NCBI GenBank assembly: GCA_030432695.1
Contig: JAUILN010000003.1
Coordinates: forward strand, 310,001 to 374,000
Source of the DNA: a bacterium
GTDB lineage: Bacteria > Planctomycetota > UBA1135 > UBA2386
Direction of reading: 5' to 3'
DNA length: 64,000 nt
Shown here: positions 1 to 9,842 of the stretch, in pieces
Position numbering within the stretch: the first letter of the stretch is position 1
How the letters are laid out: every line of letters begins with the position of its first letter
Program-made: the position numbers and the translations under genes
The notes under the pieces: generated by a model
What the model saw: only the letters and a program-made list of their open reading frames with translations
Told to the model about the DNA's origin: nothing
Database searches by the model: none

Positions 1-480
1 GCGACTCCGCAGAGCGGGGGAGCTCCGATCCGTGCGACCGACGAGGAGTTCGCCGAAGGTTGCGCCGGAACGGGACGTGGTGCCGCTGCCTTGGCGGGCC
101 GTGTCGACGACGTCCACCAGCTCGACATCGCCAGCCTCTCGCGTCTCCTCGCCGAGCGTCAGCTCGATGAGCACATCGATCGTCTGGCCGACCGGCGTTG
201 GGTGGTGATCACCACCCTGCCGCTGATCGACAGCGAGGGCGTGGTGGCCTTCGCGACCCGTTGCGATGCGGTGTTCCTGGTGGGCCTCCGGAACGAGAGT
301 GGTCTCGGCCCCGCGGGTCGTTCACTGATGACGCTGCTGCGCGCGCGGGCCCGGCTCAGGACCTTCCTGCTGGTCGACAGGCCGAAGCGCACTCGCCGGC
401 GCCGAGCGAAGGCACGGGCCGGATCGGTCGCGGCGCACGTCGGCTCGGTGGCCGAGGAGACCCACGGCGACTCCGTGTGA
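1..480 (+). CDS. CpsD/CapB-like exopolysaccharide ATPase, C-terminal part (5' truncated)
   Basis: The reading frame is open from the first base, so the true start lies upstream. The visible part resembles the C-terminal half of the P-loop ATPases of polysaccharide export (BY-kinase/CpsD/CapB): a strand reading WVVITTLPLID, then a segment in which a domain is judged present or absent (CDAVFLVGL) and a helix leading to a basic tail (PKRTRRRR). No tyrosine cluster typical of autokinases is visible at the end, so it may be a kinase-dead or MinD-like member. It stops 5 bp before the next gene, a polysaccharide polymerase/ligase-type protein, which supports the polysaccharide assignment. The Walker A motif would be outside the window. 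A different P-loop ATPase is possible. Confidence 0.5.
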   Translation, partial: ATPQSGGAPIRATDEEFAEGCAGTGRGAAALAGRVDDVHQLDIASLSRLLAERQLDEHIDRLADRRWVVITTLPLIDSEGVVAFATRCDAVFLVGLRNESGLGPAGRSLMTLLRARARLRTFLLVDRPKRTRRRRAKARAGSVAAHVGSVAEETHGDSV

Positions 481-485
481 GGGCC

Positions 486-1783
486 ATGAAGCCGCTGGCG
501 ATCTTCCCGCTGCTGTACCTGCTGTTCGTGCTGCACAAGCGCGACTGGCGGCACGCCTACGTGTTCGGGCTGATCCCGCCGCTGCTGCTCCTGCCCAACT
601 ACTACACCTGGAAGCTCCCCGGCATCCCGGTGTTCACGTTCCACAACTACCTGTGGGTCGTGCTTGCCGTGGTGATGTTCCAGGGCAAGGAGCGGAAGCT
701 GTACCGCTTCCATTGGATGGATCTGATCATCGTCGTGCACGTACTCTGGTACTTCCTGAGCGAACTCACGATGAAGAACTACGCCGACGCGCAGAACCTG
801 GTGGTGCTGCGCGCCATGGCGATCCTGCTGCCCTACCTGCTCGGTCGCGCGATCGGCAGCCACAATGGGCTCCTGTGCTCGACGCTCCTGATGATGGGGG
901 TCGTCGGCGCGTTCATCGGCACCGTGTCTCCCTATGAGGCGCGGATGGGTATCAACCCGTTCGACGACTTCCTGCGTCGCAACTGGGGCGGTGCGATCCC
1001 GTGGGACGGCGCGCTGTATCGAGGCGGCATCCGGCGGGTCGCCGGCCCGTTCGCCCACGCGATCTGCCACGGCTTCTACTTCTCGCTGGTGCTGCCCTTC
1101 GTGCTGTGGCTGCTGTCGACCGGCGCGGTGAAGAACCGCTGGCTGAAGATCTGGATCGTCTTCGGCTGCATCCTCGGCCTGCTCACGCCGCTGAGCCGCG
1201 GTCCGATCCTCGGCACCTTGCTGGCGATCGGGACCATGTTCATGGGCTGGACCAAGGCCCGTGTGCCGGTGTTCGCCACCGCGATCCTGGTCGGCACGTT
1301 CGGCGGCATCCTGGTCGCTCCGAAGGTCATCGAATACGTGTCGATCACCCGCGCCGACGCCAAGACCCCCGAGCAGGAGACCGCTGCGTATCGCAACGAG
1401 ATGCTCATCAACTACCTCGACATGTGCAATGTCGAGCCGATGTGGGGCTTCGGGAAGGACAACTTCCCGGTCGTCAAGAACCAGAAGTCGATCGACAACC
1501 AGTACCTCTTCCTCACCCTGAGCCACGGCTACCCGTCGGCGATCACGTTCTTCCTGGCGATGCTGGTGCCGGCGCTCGTGATGATCCCGAAGCTGTTCCG
1601 GCGGCATCCGTCGGATCCGCTCGGCAGGCTGGGCTGGACCGGGGTGGGGATGATGTTCGGCGCGATCTTCACCCAGCTCACGGTGTTCGCCGGCACGCAG
1701 ACCGTCGAGGTTCTGTACACCTTGAGCGGCGTGGTGGTCGAGACCAACCGGCGTCTCGCTACGGAACCGAAGCCGAGGATCCG

Positions 1784-1787
<4 letters not shown>
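486..1787 (+). CDS. O-antigen ligase/polymerase-like (Wzy/WaaL superfamily) membrane protein
   Basis: A 433-residue polytopic membrane protein with roughly ten hydrophobic segments. A long extracytoplasmic loop (about residues 280-340) carries conserved-looking aromatic and charged residues, and short PLSRGP turns precede membrane segments, as in O-antigen ligase/polymerase proteins. Such proteins join or polymerise lipid-linked glycans on the outer face of the inner membrane. The ATG at 486 follows the upstream stop by five bases. The 3' end overlaps the next gene in an ATGA arrangement (1784-1787), which implies translational coupling with the NtrC-type regulator. Family membership rests on topology and neighbours; ligase and polymerase cannot be told apart by reading alone. 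Confidence 0.65.
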
Positions 1788-3367
<1,580 letters not shown>

Positions 3368-3413
3368 GTCGATCGGGAATCCGGCGCGATCCGACGCTCG
3401 GGTGAGCCGACCC

Positions 3414-3427
3414 GGCACCTCCGGTGC
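3414..3427 (+). promoter_or_regulatory. Candidate sigma-54 (-24/-12) promoter
   Basis: GGCAC at 3414-3418 and TGCT at 3425-3428 place the invariant GG (3414-3415) and GC (3426-3427) exactly ten bases apart, as sigma-54 promoters require. Transcription would start near 3439, one base before the GTG of the REC-sugar transferase. The gene just upstream encodes a sigma-54 activator. The same bases also form a GCACC/GGTGC inverted repeat (3415-3427), so a hairpin is an alternative reading. Confidence 0.4.
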
Positions 3428-3439
3428 TTCCAGTCGGTC

Positions 3440-4510
3440 GTGAAGCCCGAAGTGTCTCGCAACGGACCGACGGTGCTGCTCGTCGACGACGAGCCGCTGT
3501 TCCTGGACGTGTTCTCCTTCCACGTGGAGCGGCACGGCGGCCGCGTGCTCCGTGCCACCAGTGCCGACGCGGCCTTGCAGATCCTGGAGCAGGAGCACGT
3601 CGACCTGGTGGTCACCGACTACGACATGCCGCACCTGGATGGCGCGATGCTGCGTCGCAAGATCCGGCGTCGGGCCCGTACCGCTGGGGTGCCGGTGGTG
3701 ATGCTGACCGGGATGCCGGTCGGCCCCGAGATGCCGCGTCCGTACTTCCTGAAGACCCAGGACCTCGGTGAGGTGGTGGTGACGCTCTTCGAGCTGATCG
3801 GCGCCGAGGACCGGGACGTCGATCCCGAGCGGGTGCTCGCCGCGGCCGCCTCGGCGCCGCGCCGGGCCGCGAGCGGACGGCGCCAGCGCCTGCTCTCCCG
3901 CGCGAAGCACCGCGCCTATGCGTTCGTCAAACGCGGCGTCGACATCGCGGCGATCAGCCTGGCGCTCACCGTGCTGGCGCCGCTGTTCGCGTTCGTCGCG
4001 CTGGCGATCCTGGTCGAGGACCCGGGCCCGATCCTGTTCCGGCAGACCCGGGTCGGGCGCGGTGGCCGGCTGTTCAAGATGCTGAAGTTCCGCTCGATGC
4101 GGGTGAACGCCGAGGCCTTGCACGCCAGCCTGCAGAGCGACGACGGCAACGACGTCCGCAAGAAGCTCAAGCGCGACCCGCGGGTGACTCGGGTGGGCCG
4201 CGTGATCCGTCGGTTCAGCATCGACGAGCTGCCGCAGCTCTGGAACGTGCTGGTGGGGGACATGACCCTGGTGGGCCCGCGCCCGCCGATCCCCGCCGAA
4301 GTCGCGATGTATGGCGTCCACGAATGGCGCCGCCTCGACGTGACGCCCGGCCTCACCTGCATCTGGCAGGTCTCGGGCCGCGCCGACGTGCCGTTCCCCG
4401 AGCAGGTGCTGATGGATCAGGAGTACGTCCTGAACCGTTCCCTGAAGGGCGATCTCGAGCTGCTGGCGAAGACCCTGCCGGCGGTGGTCTCGGGCAAGGG
4501 AGCCTACTGA
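3440..4510 (+). CDS. Response-regulator receiver domain fused to a polyprenyl-phosphate sugar transferase
   Basis: A 356-residue fusion. Residues about 10-125 form a receiver domain with acidic pair Asp16/Asp17, phospho-acceptor Asp60 (VVTDYDMP), Thr90 and Lys105, so all switch residues are present. Residues about 160-356 are a bacterial sugar transferase (polyprenyl-phosphate hexose-1-phosphate transferase): one hydrophobic re-entrant/membrane segment after KRGVDIA, the FRQTRVGRGG and KFRSM motifs, DELPQLWNVL, GPRPP, and the C-terminal GLTCIWQVSGR. This enzyme class starts repeat-unit assembly by moving a sugar phosphate from a nucleotide sugar to undecaprenyl phosphate at the inner membrane. 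The usual multi-membrane N-terminal region of long family members is replaced by the receiver. GTG 3440 lacks a clear ribosome site. It sits inside the polysaccharide cluster. Confidence 0.88.
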   Translation: MKPEVSRNGPTVLLVDDEPLFLDVFSFHVERHGGRVLRATSADAALQILEQEHVDLVVTDYDMPHLDGAMLRRKIRRRARTAGVPVVMLTGMPVGPEMPRPYFLKTQDLGEVVVTLFELIGAEDRDVDPERVLAAAASAPRRAASGRRQRLLSRAKHRAYAFVKRGVDIAAISLALTVLAPLFAFVALAILVEDPGPILFRQTRVGRGGRLFKMLKFRSMRVNAEALHASLQSDDGNDVRKKLKRDPRVTRVGRVIRRFSIDELPQLWNVLVGDMTLVGPRPPIPAEVAMYGVHEWRRLDVTPGLTCIWQVSGRADVPFPEQVLMDQEYVLNRSLKGDLELLAKTLPAVVSGKGAY

Positions 4511-4511
4511 A

Positions 4512-5405
4512 GTGGTGGTCCAGGCCGGTCCCGTGAAACTGCGATCCCAGATCCATGGCGGCCCGTCCGCCGCCGACCGCGCGCTCGACGTGCGTCTCCG
4601 CGAGGTCGATGGCCTCGTTCCGGAACACCTCGCCGACGACCCGGTGGCGATCCGCGAATGGCTGCGGGCTCCGATCGCCGGGGTGCCGGTGTACCAGCGC
4701 CTGTTGGAGCCGCTGGCCGGGCTGCCGATCGCCCACCTGCAGATCACCGGCGGGCTGGTGGCGGAGACCTTCGTCACGATGCTCCGTGAGCGGGCCACCT
4801 TCGGCATCGTCCCCGACGCCGACGTGCTGCCGCGCGCGGTCGAGGAGGGCGAGCGGGCCACCACGGTCGACCTGCCCGGCTGGGCGCTCCTCGACGTCGA
4901 CCTGCGCGGCCTGCTCGAGGGCTTCGACGCGGAGGACGTCGCGGCCTTCGTGCTGGAGGCGCCCGAGGGCCACGTCCACGAGATCATCCGTATCGGCCCG
5001 CGCGGTGTCGCGCCGCGGATCCTGTCGGAGGCGGTGCCGATCGGCCAGATCCTCCCGGTCGACTCGGCGTTCGCACTATGGACCGCCTCACGGATGGTGC
5101 TCGAGGGTGACTGCGACTTCCTGAAGCCGTTCGGCTCGCTGCGCGGCGACCTGCTGTGCGGCGGCCGCGCCACCATCGGCCGCGACGTCAAGGTCAGCGG
5201 CGTGGCGGCGGTCGGCGACGAATCGCACGTGTCACGCAGCGTGCACCTCGGCCACGGGGCGATCGTCGGGCGGTCGTGCTTCGTCGGCGACGGCGCGGCG
5301 CTCCGCGACTGCATCGTGCTCGACGACTGCCTGGTCGCACCCGGCGAGTCGCTGCGGCAGGTGCTGCGGACCGCGCGCGGCGACGTTTCGTTCTTCGGTG
5401 GTTGA
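4512..5405 (+). CDS. Sugar-nucleotidyltransferase-like protein with C-terminal hexapeptide-type repeats
   Basis: A 297-residue protein. The N-terminal two thirds contain short segments such as DLPGWALLDVDLRGLLEG that recall the accessory region of NDP-sugar pyrophosphorylases, but no complete nucleotide-binding signature (GGxGTRL) is present. The C-terminal ~80 residues show hexapeptide-like spacing (GRDVKVSG, GDESHVSRSVHLG, GAIVGRSCFVGDGAALRDCIVLDDCLV, here in pieces) typical of left-handed beta-helix tails of GlmU/GmhD-type enzymes. It may be a degenerate nucleotidyltransferase or a regulatory partner of one. GTG 4512 lies two bases after the sugar-transferase stop, with GGGAG nine bases upstream; a GTG at 4533 is the alternative. 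The function is not certain, but polysaccharide precursor metabolism is likely from context. Confidence 0.6.
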   Translation: MVVQAGPVKLRSQIHGGPSAADRALDVRLREVDGLVPEHLADDPVAIREWLRAPIAGVPVYQRLLEPLAGLPIAHLQITGGLVAETFVTMLRERATFGIVPDADVLPRAVEEGERATTVDLPGWALLDVDLRGLLEGFDAEDVAAFVLEAPEGHVHEIIRIGPRGVAPRILSEAVPIGQILPVDSAFALWTASRMVLEGDCDFLKPFGSLRGDLLCGGRATIGRDVKVSGVAAVGDESHVSRSVHLGHGAIVGRSCFVGDGAALRDCIVLDDCLVAPGESLRQVLRTARGDVSFFGG

Positions 5406-5422
5406 GCCCTGAGGTGAGCGGA

Positions 5423-5428
5423 TAGGCT
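5423..5428 (+). promoter_or_regulatory. Candidate -10 box before the kinase gene
   Basis: TAGGCT lies 16 bases upstream of the kinase ATG in a 39-bp intergenic gap and fits the TAnnnT boxes found close to other start codons in this window. No convincing -35 element is seen. Confidence 0.3.
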
Positions 5429-5444
5429 TCCCGGCCTGCCGTTC

Positions 5445-6353
5445 ATGGTTGTTCAAGGTCGATCCGGAACCCGCTTCGGGACCGGGGCTCTGGGCTCCGA
5501 GTCCTCCGCCCCGCCACCCACCACCGAGCGTGGCGCCTCCGTGCCGCGGCTGCGCGTCCGCCAGCGGGTCGGCAAGTACCGGCTGACCCGGCGCATCGCC
5601 GATGGCGGGATGTCCACGGTCTTCGAGGCCTACGACACGATCGAGGGCGTGAAGGTCGCGCTGAAGGTGCCGCGCCCCAACCTGGTCGACCGGAGCGTGC
5701 TGGAGCAGTTCCGCCGCGAGGTGCGGACCCACGCCGCGCTCGACCACCCGAACATCCTGCCGATCAAGAATGCCGACGTCCTCGACGGGCGCTTCGTGAT
5801 CGCGGTGCCGCTCGGCGAAGAGAGCCTCGCCGACCGCATGCAGCGACGGCTCGGCATCTCGACCGCGCTCGACTATTCGCACCAATTGCTGCAGGCGCTG
5901 GCGCATGCCCACGAGCACCGCATCGTGCATTGCGACGTGAAGCCCGAGAATCTGCTGCTGTTCGAGGGAGGAGTGCTGCGGCTGGCCGACTTCGGCATCG
6001 CCAAGGTGGTGAAGCGGACCGAGCGCGGTTCGGGTTCGGGCACGCTCGGCTACATGGCGCCGGAGCAGGCGTTCGGTCGGACTTCGTTCCGGGGCGACGT
6101 GTTCACTGCGGCATTGCTGATCTGGCGGATGCTCAGCGGGCAGCTCCCCGACTGGCCGTTCGAGAAGCCGCTCGTCGGTGTGAAGGTTCTGCGCCGAAGG
6201 GTGCCCACGGAGCTCGTCGAGATCCTGCACAAGGCATTGTCGGTGGAGCCCAAGAAGCGCTTTCGCGATGCGGGGGCGTTCCTCGAGGCCTGGGAGAAGG
6301 TGCTGCCGGCGGTCGAGCGGACGCTGAAGCGGCAGAAGAGGTCGCGGCGATGA
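5445..6353 (+). CDS. Hanks-type serine/threonine protein kinase
   Basis: A 302-residue soluble kinase. A ~35-residue Ser/Pro-rich leader is followed by the kinase fold: glycine-rich loop around IADGGMSTVFEAYD, VAIK-type lysine in VALKVP, catalytic loop HCDVKPEN, DFG motif ADFGIAKV, and the activation-segment end GYMAPEQ. All residues needed for phosphotransfer are present. No transmembrane or sensor domain follows the kinase domain, unlike many PASTA kinases, so it should be cytoplasmic. It overlaps the next gene, a PP2C phosphatase, by the ATGA at 6350-6353, so kinase and phosphatase are probably made together. The substrate is unknown; the REC-sugar transferase or other cluster members are candidates by location only. 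Confidence 0.92.
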   Translation: MVVQGRSGTRFGTGALGSESSAPPPTTERGASVPRLRVRQRVGKYRLTRRIADGGMSTVFEAYDTIEGVKVALKVPRPNLVDRSVLEQFRREVRTHAALDHPNILPIKNADVLDGRFVIAVPLGEESLADRMQRRLGISTALDYSHQLLQALAHAHEHRIVHCDVKPENLLLFEGGVLRLADFGIAKVVKRTERGSGSGTLGYMAPEQAFGRTSFRGDVFTAALLIWRMLSGQLPDWPFEKPLVGVKVLRRRVPTELVEILHKALSVEPKKRFRDAGAFLEAWEKVLPAVERTLKRQKRSRR

Positions 6354-7207
6354 CCGGGCCGGACCCAGAGCGCGAGGGTGCGCAACACGTCGAACCGCGG
6401 AGCTATCTGGGTTGCGACCTCGATGTGGTCGAGATCGCATTGGTGGCGGTGGGCAGCGTGGCGGTGTTCGCGCGCCGGTCGCCGACCAAGGAGACCGTCA
6501 ACGAGGACTCGGTGCTGGTCGCAGACTTCGCGCCGGATCGCACCGTGCTCGCGGTCGCCGACGGCATTGGCGGGCATGCGGCGGGCGAGCGGGCCTCGCG
6601 GCAAGCGGTCGAGTCCTTGGTCGAAGGCCTCGACGCGGCGCTGGCGCGCGGCGCCGGCCTGCGCGACGGCGTGCTCGACGGCTTCGACGCGGCCGAGAAG
6701 GCGATCACCGCACTCGGCATCGGTGCCGGCACCACCCTGTGCGTGGTCGTCCTCGAGCGCGATCCCGACCGCGGCACCATCCAGGTGCGGACCTACAACG
6801 TCGGCGACTCCGCGGCCCTGCTCTGCGGCCAGCGCGGCCTGCTCAAGCACGTGACCGTGATGCACTCGCCGGTGGGCTACGCAGTCGAGTCGGGCATGCT
6901 CGGCGAGGACGAGGCGATCCTGCACGACGAGCGCCACCTGGTCTCCAATGCGATCGGCGCCGGCGACATGAAGATCGAGATCGGTCCGATCCTCGAGATG
7001 GCCGCCCGCGACACCCTGGTGGTCGCGACCGACGGGCTCTGGGACAACCTGCGTAACGAGGAGGTCGTCGAGGTCGTGCGGCGTGGTCCGCTGCGCAAGG
7101 CGGCCGAATCGCTGCGCGCGCGCGCCCGCGAGCGCATGCTCGGCGACGAACCCGGCCAGCCGGCCAAGCCCGACGATCTGGGCTTCGTGGTGTTCCGGCG
7201 CTCCTGA
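6350..7207 (+). CDS. PP2C-family serine/threonine phosphatase
   Basis: A 285-residue PPM/PP2C phosphatase. Motifs in order: NEDS (metal-site entry), VADGIGGHAAGE (metal-binding DGxGGH), GAGTTL, YNVGDSAALL, VATDGLWDN, and the final PDDLGFVVF with the last metal-ligand aspartate. The enzyme removes phosphate from Ser/Thr using two divalent metals. The start overlaps the kinase stop (ATGA), the classical arrangement of a reversible phospho-switch. The first ~30 residues are not part of the fold and no membrane segment is present. It is the last gene of the polysaccharide/regulatory cluster before a gap with a new promoter. Confidence 0.93.
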   Translation: MTGPDPEREGAQHVEPRSYLGCDLDVVEIALVAVGSVAVFARRSPTKETVNEDSVLVADFAPDRTVLAVADGIGGHAAGERASRQAVESLVEGLDAALARGAGLRDGVLDGFDAAEKAITALGIGAGTTLCVVVLERDPDRGTIQVRTYNVGDSAALLCGQRGLLKHVTVMHSPVGYAVESGMLGEDEAILHDERHLVSNAIGAGDMKIEIGPILEMAARDTLVVATDGLWDNLRNEEVVEVVRRGPLRKAAESLRARARERMLGDEPGQPAKPDDLGFVVFRRS

Positions 7208-7300
7208 ACCCGCGCCCGGTCTCTCCGACCCCGCCCACGCTCGCCAGGTGATAGCGACCACCTGCCCGACCGAGACTGGGGTCTGCCCCGCCCCACCCGC

Positions 7301-7306
7301 TAAGCT
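7301..7306 (+). promoter_or_regulatory. Candidate -10 box for a leaderless transcript
   Basis: TAAGCT ends seven bases before the GTG of the cytochrome lipoprotein, so transcription would begin at or next to the start codon. No ribosome binding site precedes that GTG. Confidence 0.4.
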
Positions 7307-7313
7307 CCTCCCC

Positions 7314-9842
7314 GTGCGTTCCCTCGCTCCCCTCGCTCTCGTCCTGCTCGCGGCGGGCTGTGGTCGGTCGGGCACCGACACCCTCCCCGCGCCGGTGGGC
7401 TCTCCGGGTGCTGCCGCCTCCAGCTCCGCCGCCGAGTCGGGCACCTCGACCACCCCGCGCCCCGACCTCGGGCCCGAACACCGCCTGGCCCTGGCCGAAG
7501 GTCGCTGCCTGGCATGCCACGACGGCGCGGCCGAAGACCTGCGCGGCATCGGGCCGCTGCCGGCCCCGTCGCTCGAAGGCCTCGCCGACCGCGTCGCGCC
7601 GCTGTGGCTGGTCGACAAGCTGTTGTCCCACCGGGTCGGCAGCCAGGATCGGGCCCGCGACCTCACCGCCTACCTCCTGGCCGGTTCCGGCAAGGGCCTC
7701 GAGCCCGCCTCGGTCGGCGCGGGCCGCATCGGTCAGGGTGAGCAACTGTTCGCCGAGCTCGGCTGCCGAGCCTGCCACGACGCGGGCGGGGTCGCCGGTC
7801 TCGAGACCAAGACCGACTTCGGCAGCCTCGTCGCCTGGTTGGGCGATGCCCGCAGCACGCGTCCCGACCTCGCCTTCCACGACTACCGGCTGACCGACGG
7901 CGAGCGGTCGGCGCTGGCGGCGTGGCTGCTGCGCGGCTCGCTGCAGGAGGCCGCCGAGGCGCCGCCGACGCCGGGGCTGGCCTGGGAGTGCTTCGAGGTG
8001 CAGATCGAGACCGCGGGGCGGCCGCCGCTCGATGGGGTCGCGCCGAGCGCCAGCGGCACCACCGGGACCTTCGACGTGAAGCTCGGCACCCGCGGCAACA
8101 ACTTCGCGCTGCGCTTCACCGGCGGGATCGAGATCGCCGAGGCCGGGCGCTACCGCTTCCTCACCGGCTCCGACGACTCGTCTTGGCTGACGATCGACGG
8201 CGAGGAGGTGGTGCGCAACGAAGGGCTCGCGCCGCACCGCCGCCGCGACGGCTCGATCGAGCTGACCGCGGGCTGGCACGACATCGAGGTGCTCTACACG
8301 GAGGCCGGTGGTGGCGAGAGCCTGGAGGTCCTCTGGCAACCGCCGGGGGCGAAGCAGCCGAAGGTGGTGCCTCCGGAGGTGCTCTCGGCGCGCAGTGCCG
8401 CGCTGGTGCCGCCCGACATCTCGTTCGACTTCGACGAGGCCGCGGTGCAGCGTGGCGAGAAGGCCTTCGCGAGCGCGCGCTGTGGTGCCTGCCACGAGGC
8501 GCCGGATCGTGCCGAGCCGCTGGCTTCACCGCAGTGGGCCGACCTCGCGTTCGCGGGCGACTGCAAGGTGGTGACCGCGACGCCGGAGATGCGCGCGGCG
8601 CGGCAGGCCTTGGCGTTGGCGAGCAGCTCGGCGCCGTCGGATGCCGACCAGCTCGCGTTCTTCCTGCAGCGCGACCGCTGCGCCTCGTGCCACGCTCGGG
8701 AAGGCGCGGGCGGCATGCGCACCGAGGCGATCGAGGCGTTGGTGGAGCTGGAGGACCTCGGCGACGAAGGGCGGCTGCCACCCGACCTCACCGCGATCGG
8801 TCACCATCTGCGACCGGACTGGACCACCGCGTTCCTGCGCGGCGACGAGTCGGCGCGCGCCTATGTGCGCGCGCGGTGCGTGGCGCTCGAGGCCGATCTT
8901 GCCGCGGAGTATGCCGCGCTGTTCGACGCCGTCGATGCGCGCGACGGGGACGCCGACAGCACCACCTCGCTCGATGCCGAGGTCATCGCCGAGGGCCGGC
9001 GCATCGTGGGGACCACCGGCTTCGCCTGCATCGCCTGCCACCAGGTCGCGGGCCGGCCGAGCCTCGGCCCGCAGGGCATGGACCTGACCTCCCAAGGCCG
9101 TCGCCTGAAGCCGGCGTGGATGCGCGAGTGGCTGGGCAGTCCGGCGACGCTGCGGCCGGGCACCCGCATGCCGACGTTCTGGGCCGACCCGAAGGACCCG
9201 ACCGCCGCGGCGCAGATCGCCGCGGTCCAGGCCTGGTCGGCGCTCGGTACCGCAGCACCCTTGCCGGCCGGTCTGGCGGTCGTCGGCGGTGGCAACGTGC
9301 TGCAGGTCGGCGAGCGGCCGCGGCTGCACGGCGCGTTCCTGAAGGATCTGTCGGCCAAGACGCTGGCGGTCGGCACGCCGGAGCGGACCCACTACGCCTG
9401 GGACCTCCGGCACGGCCGGTTGGCCTGGCTGTGGCGCGGCGAGTTCCTCGACTCGGCGGGCACCTGGAACGGTCGCGCCGGCCAACTGGTCGAACCCGAG
9501 GACCGGGGCGACTGGGTCGTGCTGCCCGAGGGCGCGTCCTTCGAATCCGCCGGCGGGGCTCCCGAGCCCGCGCAGGTGAACGGTCGCATGATCGACTCCG
9601 CTGGCTACCCGTCGATCCGCTACCGCTGCGGCGAGGCGACGATCGTCGACCACCCGCGGCCGCGTTACGGCGCGAGCGGCACCGAGCTGGTGCGGCGTGT
9701 CACGGTCGAGGGGGGCGACGTGGTGATGCGCCTGCCGGGCGCCGACGCGCCGCGCGTGAAGGCGACCGTCGATGGCGCACGCGTGACCGACTCGCTGGCG
9801 ATCCCCGCGGGCACGACGGTCGAGGTGGTCTACTCATGGTGA
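7314..9842 (+). CDS. Multi-domain c-type cytochrome lipoprotein with PA14-like domain
   Basis: An 842-residue exported protein. GTG 7314 gives a short lipoprotein signal ending in VLLAAGC (lipobox). Five CxxCH haem-attachment motifs are visible, at about residues 65-69, 151-155, 390-394, 456-460 and 572-576. Between the second and third lies a PA14-like beta-sandwich (about 220-345: RYRFLTGSDDSSWLTIDGEE, then GWHDIEVLYTEAGG), a carbohydrate-binding-type fold often fused to planctomycete cytochromes. The C-terminal ~250 residues are beta-rich and unassigned. It should carry electrons on the outer side of a membrane. It overlaps the propeller gene that follows, which is probably a redox partner or substrate-binding partner. 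The substrate is unknown. Confidence 0.85.
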   Translation: MRSLAPLALVLLAAGCGRSGTDTLPAPVGSPGAAASSSAAESGTSTTPRPDLGPEHRLALAEGRCLACHDGAAEDLRGIGPLPAPSLEGLADRVAPLWLVDKLLSHRVGSQDRARDLTAYLLAGSGKGLEPASVGAGRIGQGEQLFAELGCRACHDAGGVAGLETKTDFGSLVAWLGDARSTRPDLAFHDYRLTDGERSALAAWLLRGSLQEAAEAPPTPGLAWECFEVQIETAGRPPLDGVAPSASGTTGTFDVKLGTRGNNFALRFTGGIEIAEAGRYRFLTGSDDSSWLTIDGEEVVRNEGLAPHRRRDGSIELTAGWHDIEVLYTEAGGGESLEVLWQPPGAKQPKVVPPEVLSARSAALVPPDISFDFDEAAVQRGEKAFASARCGACHEAPDRAEPLASPQWADLAFAGDCKVVTATPEMRAARQALALASSSAPSDADQLAFFLQRDRCASCHAREGAGGMRTEAIEALVELEDLGDEGRLPPDLTAIGHHLRPDWTTAFLRGDESARAYVRARCVALEADLAAEYAALFDAVDARDGDADSTTSLDAEVIAEGRRIVGTTGFACIACHQVAGRPSLGPQGMDLTSQGRRLKPAWMREWLGSPATLRPGTRMPTFWADPKDPTAAAQIAAVQAWSALGTAAPLPAGLAVVGGGNVLQVGERPRLHGAFLKDLSAKTLAVGTPERTHYAWDLRHGRLAWLWRGEFLDSAGTWNGRAGQLVEPEDRGDWVVLPEGASFESAGGAPEPAQVNGRMIDSAGYPSIRYRCGEATIVDHPRPRYGASGTELVRRVTVEGGDVVMRLPGADAPRVKATVDGARVTDSLAIPAGTTVEVVYSW

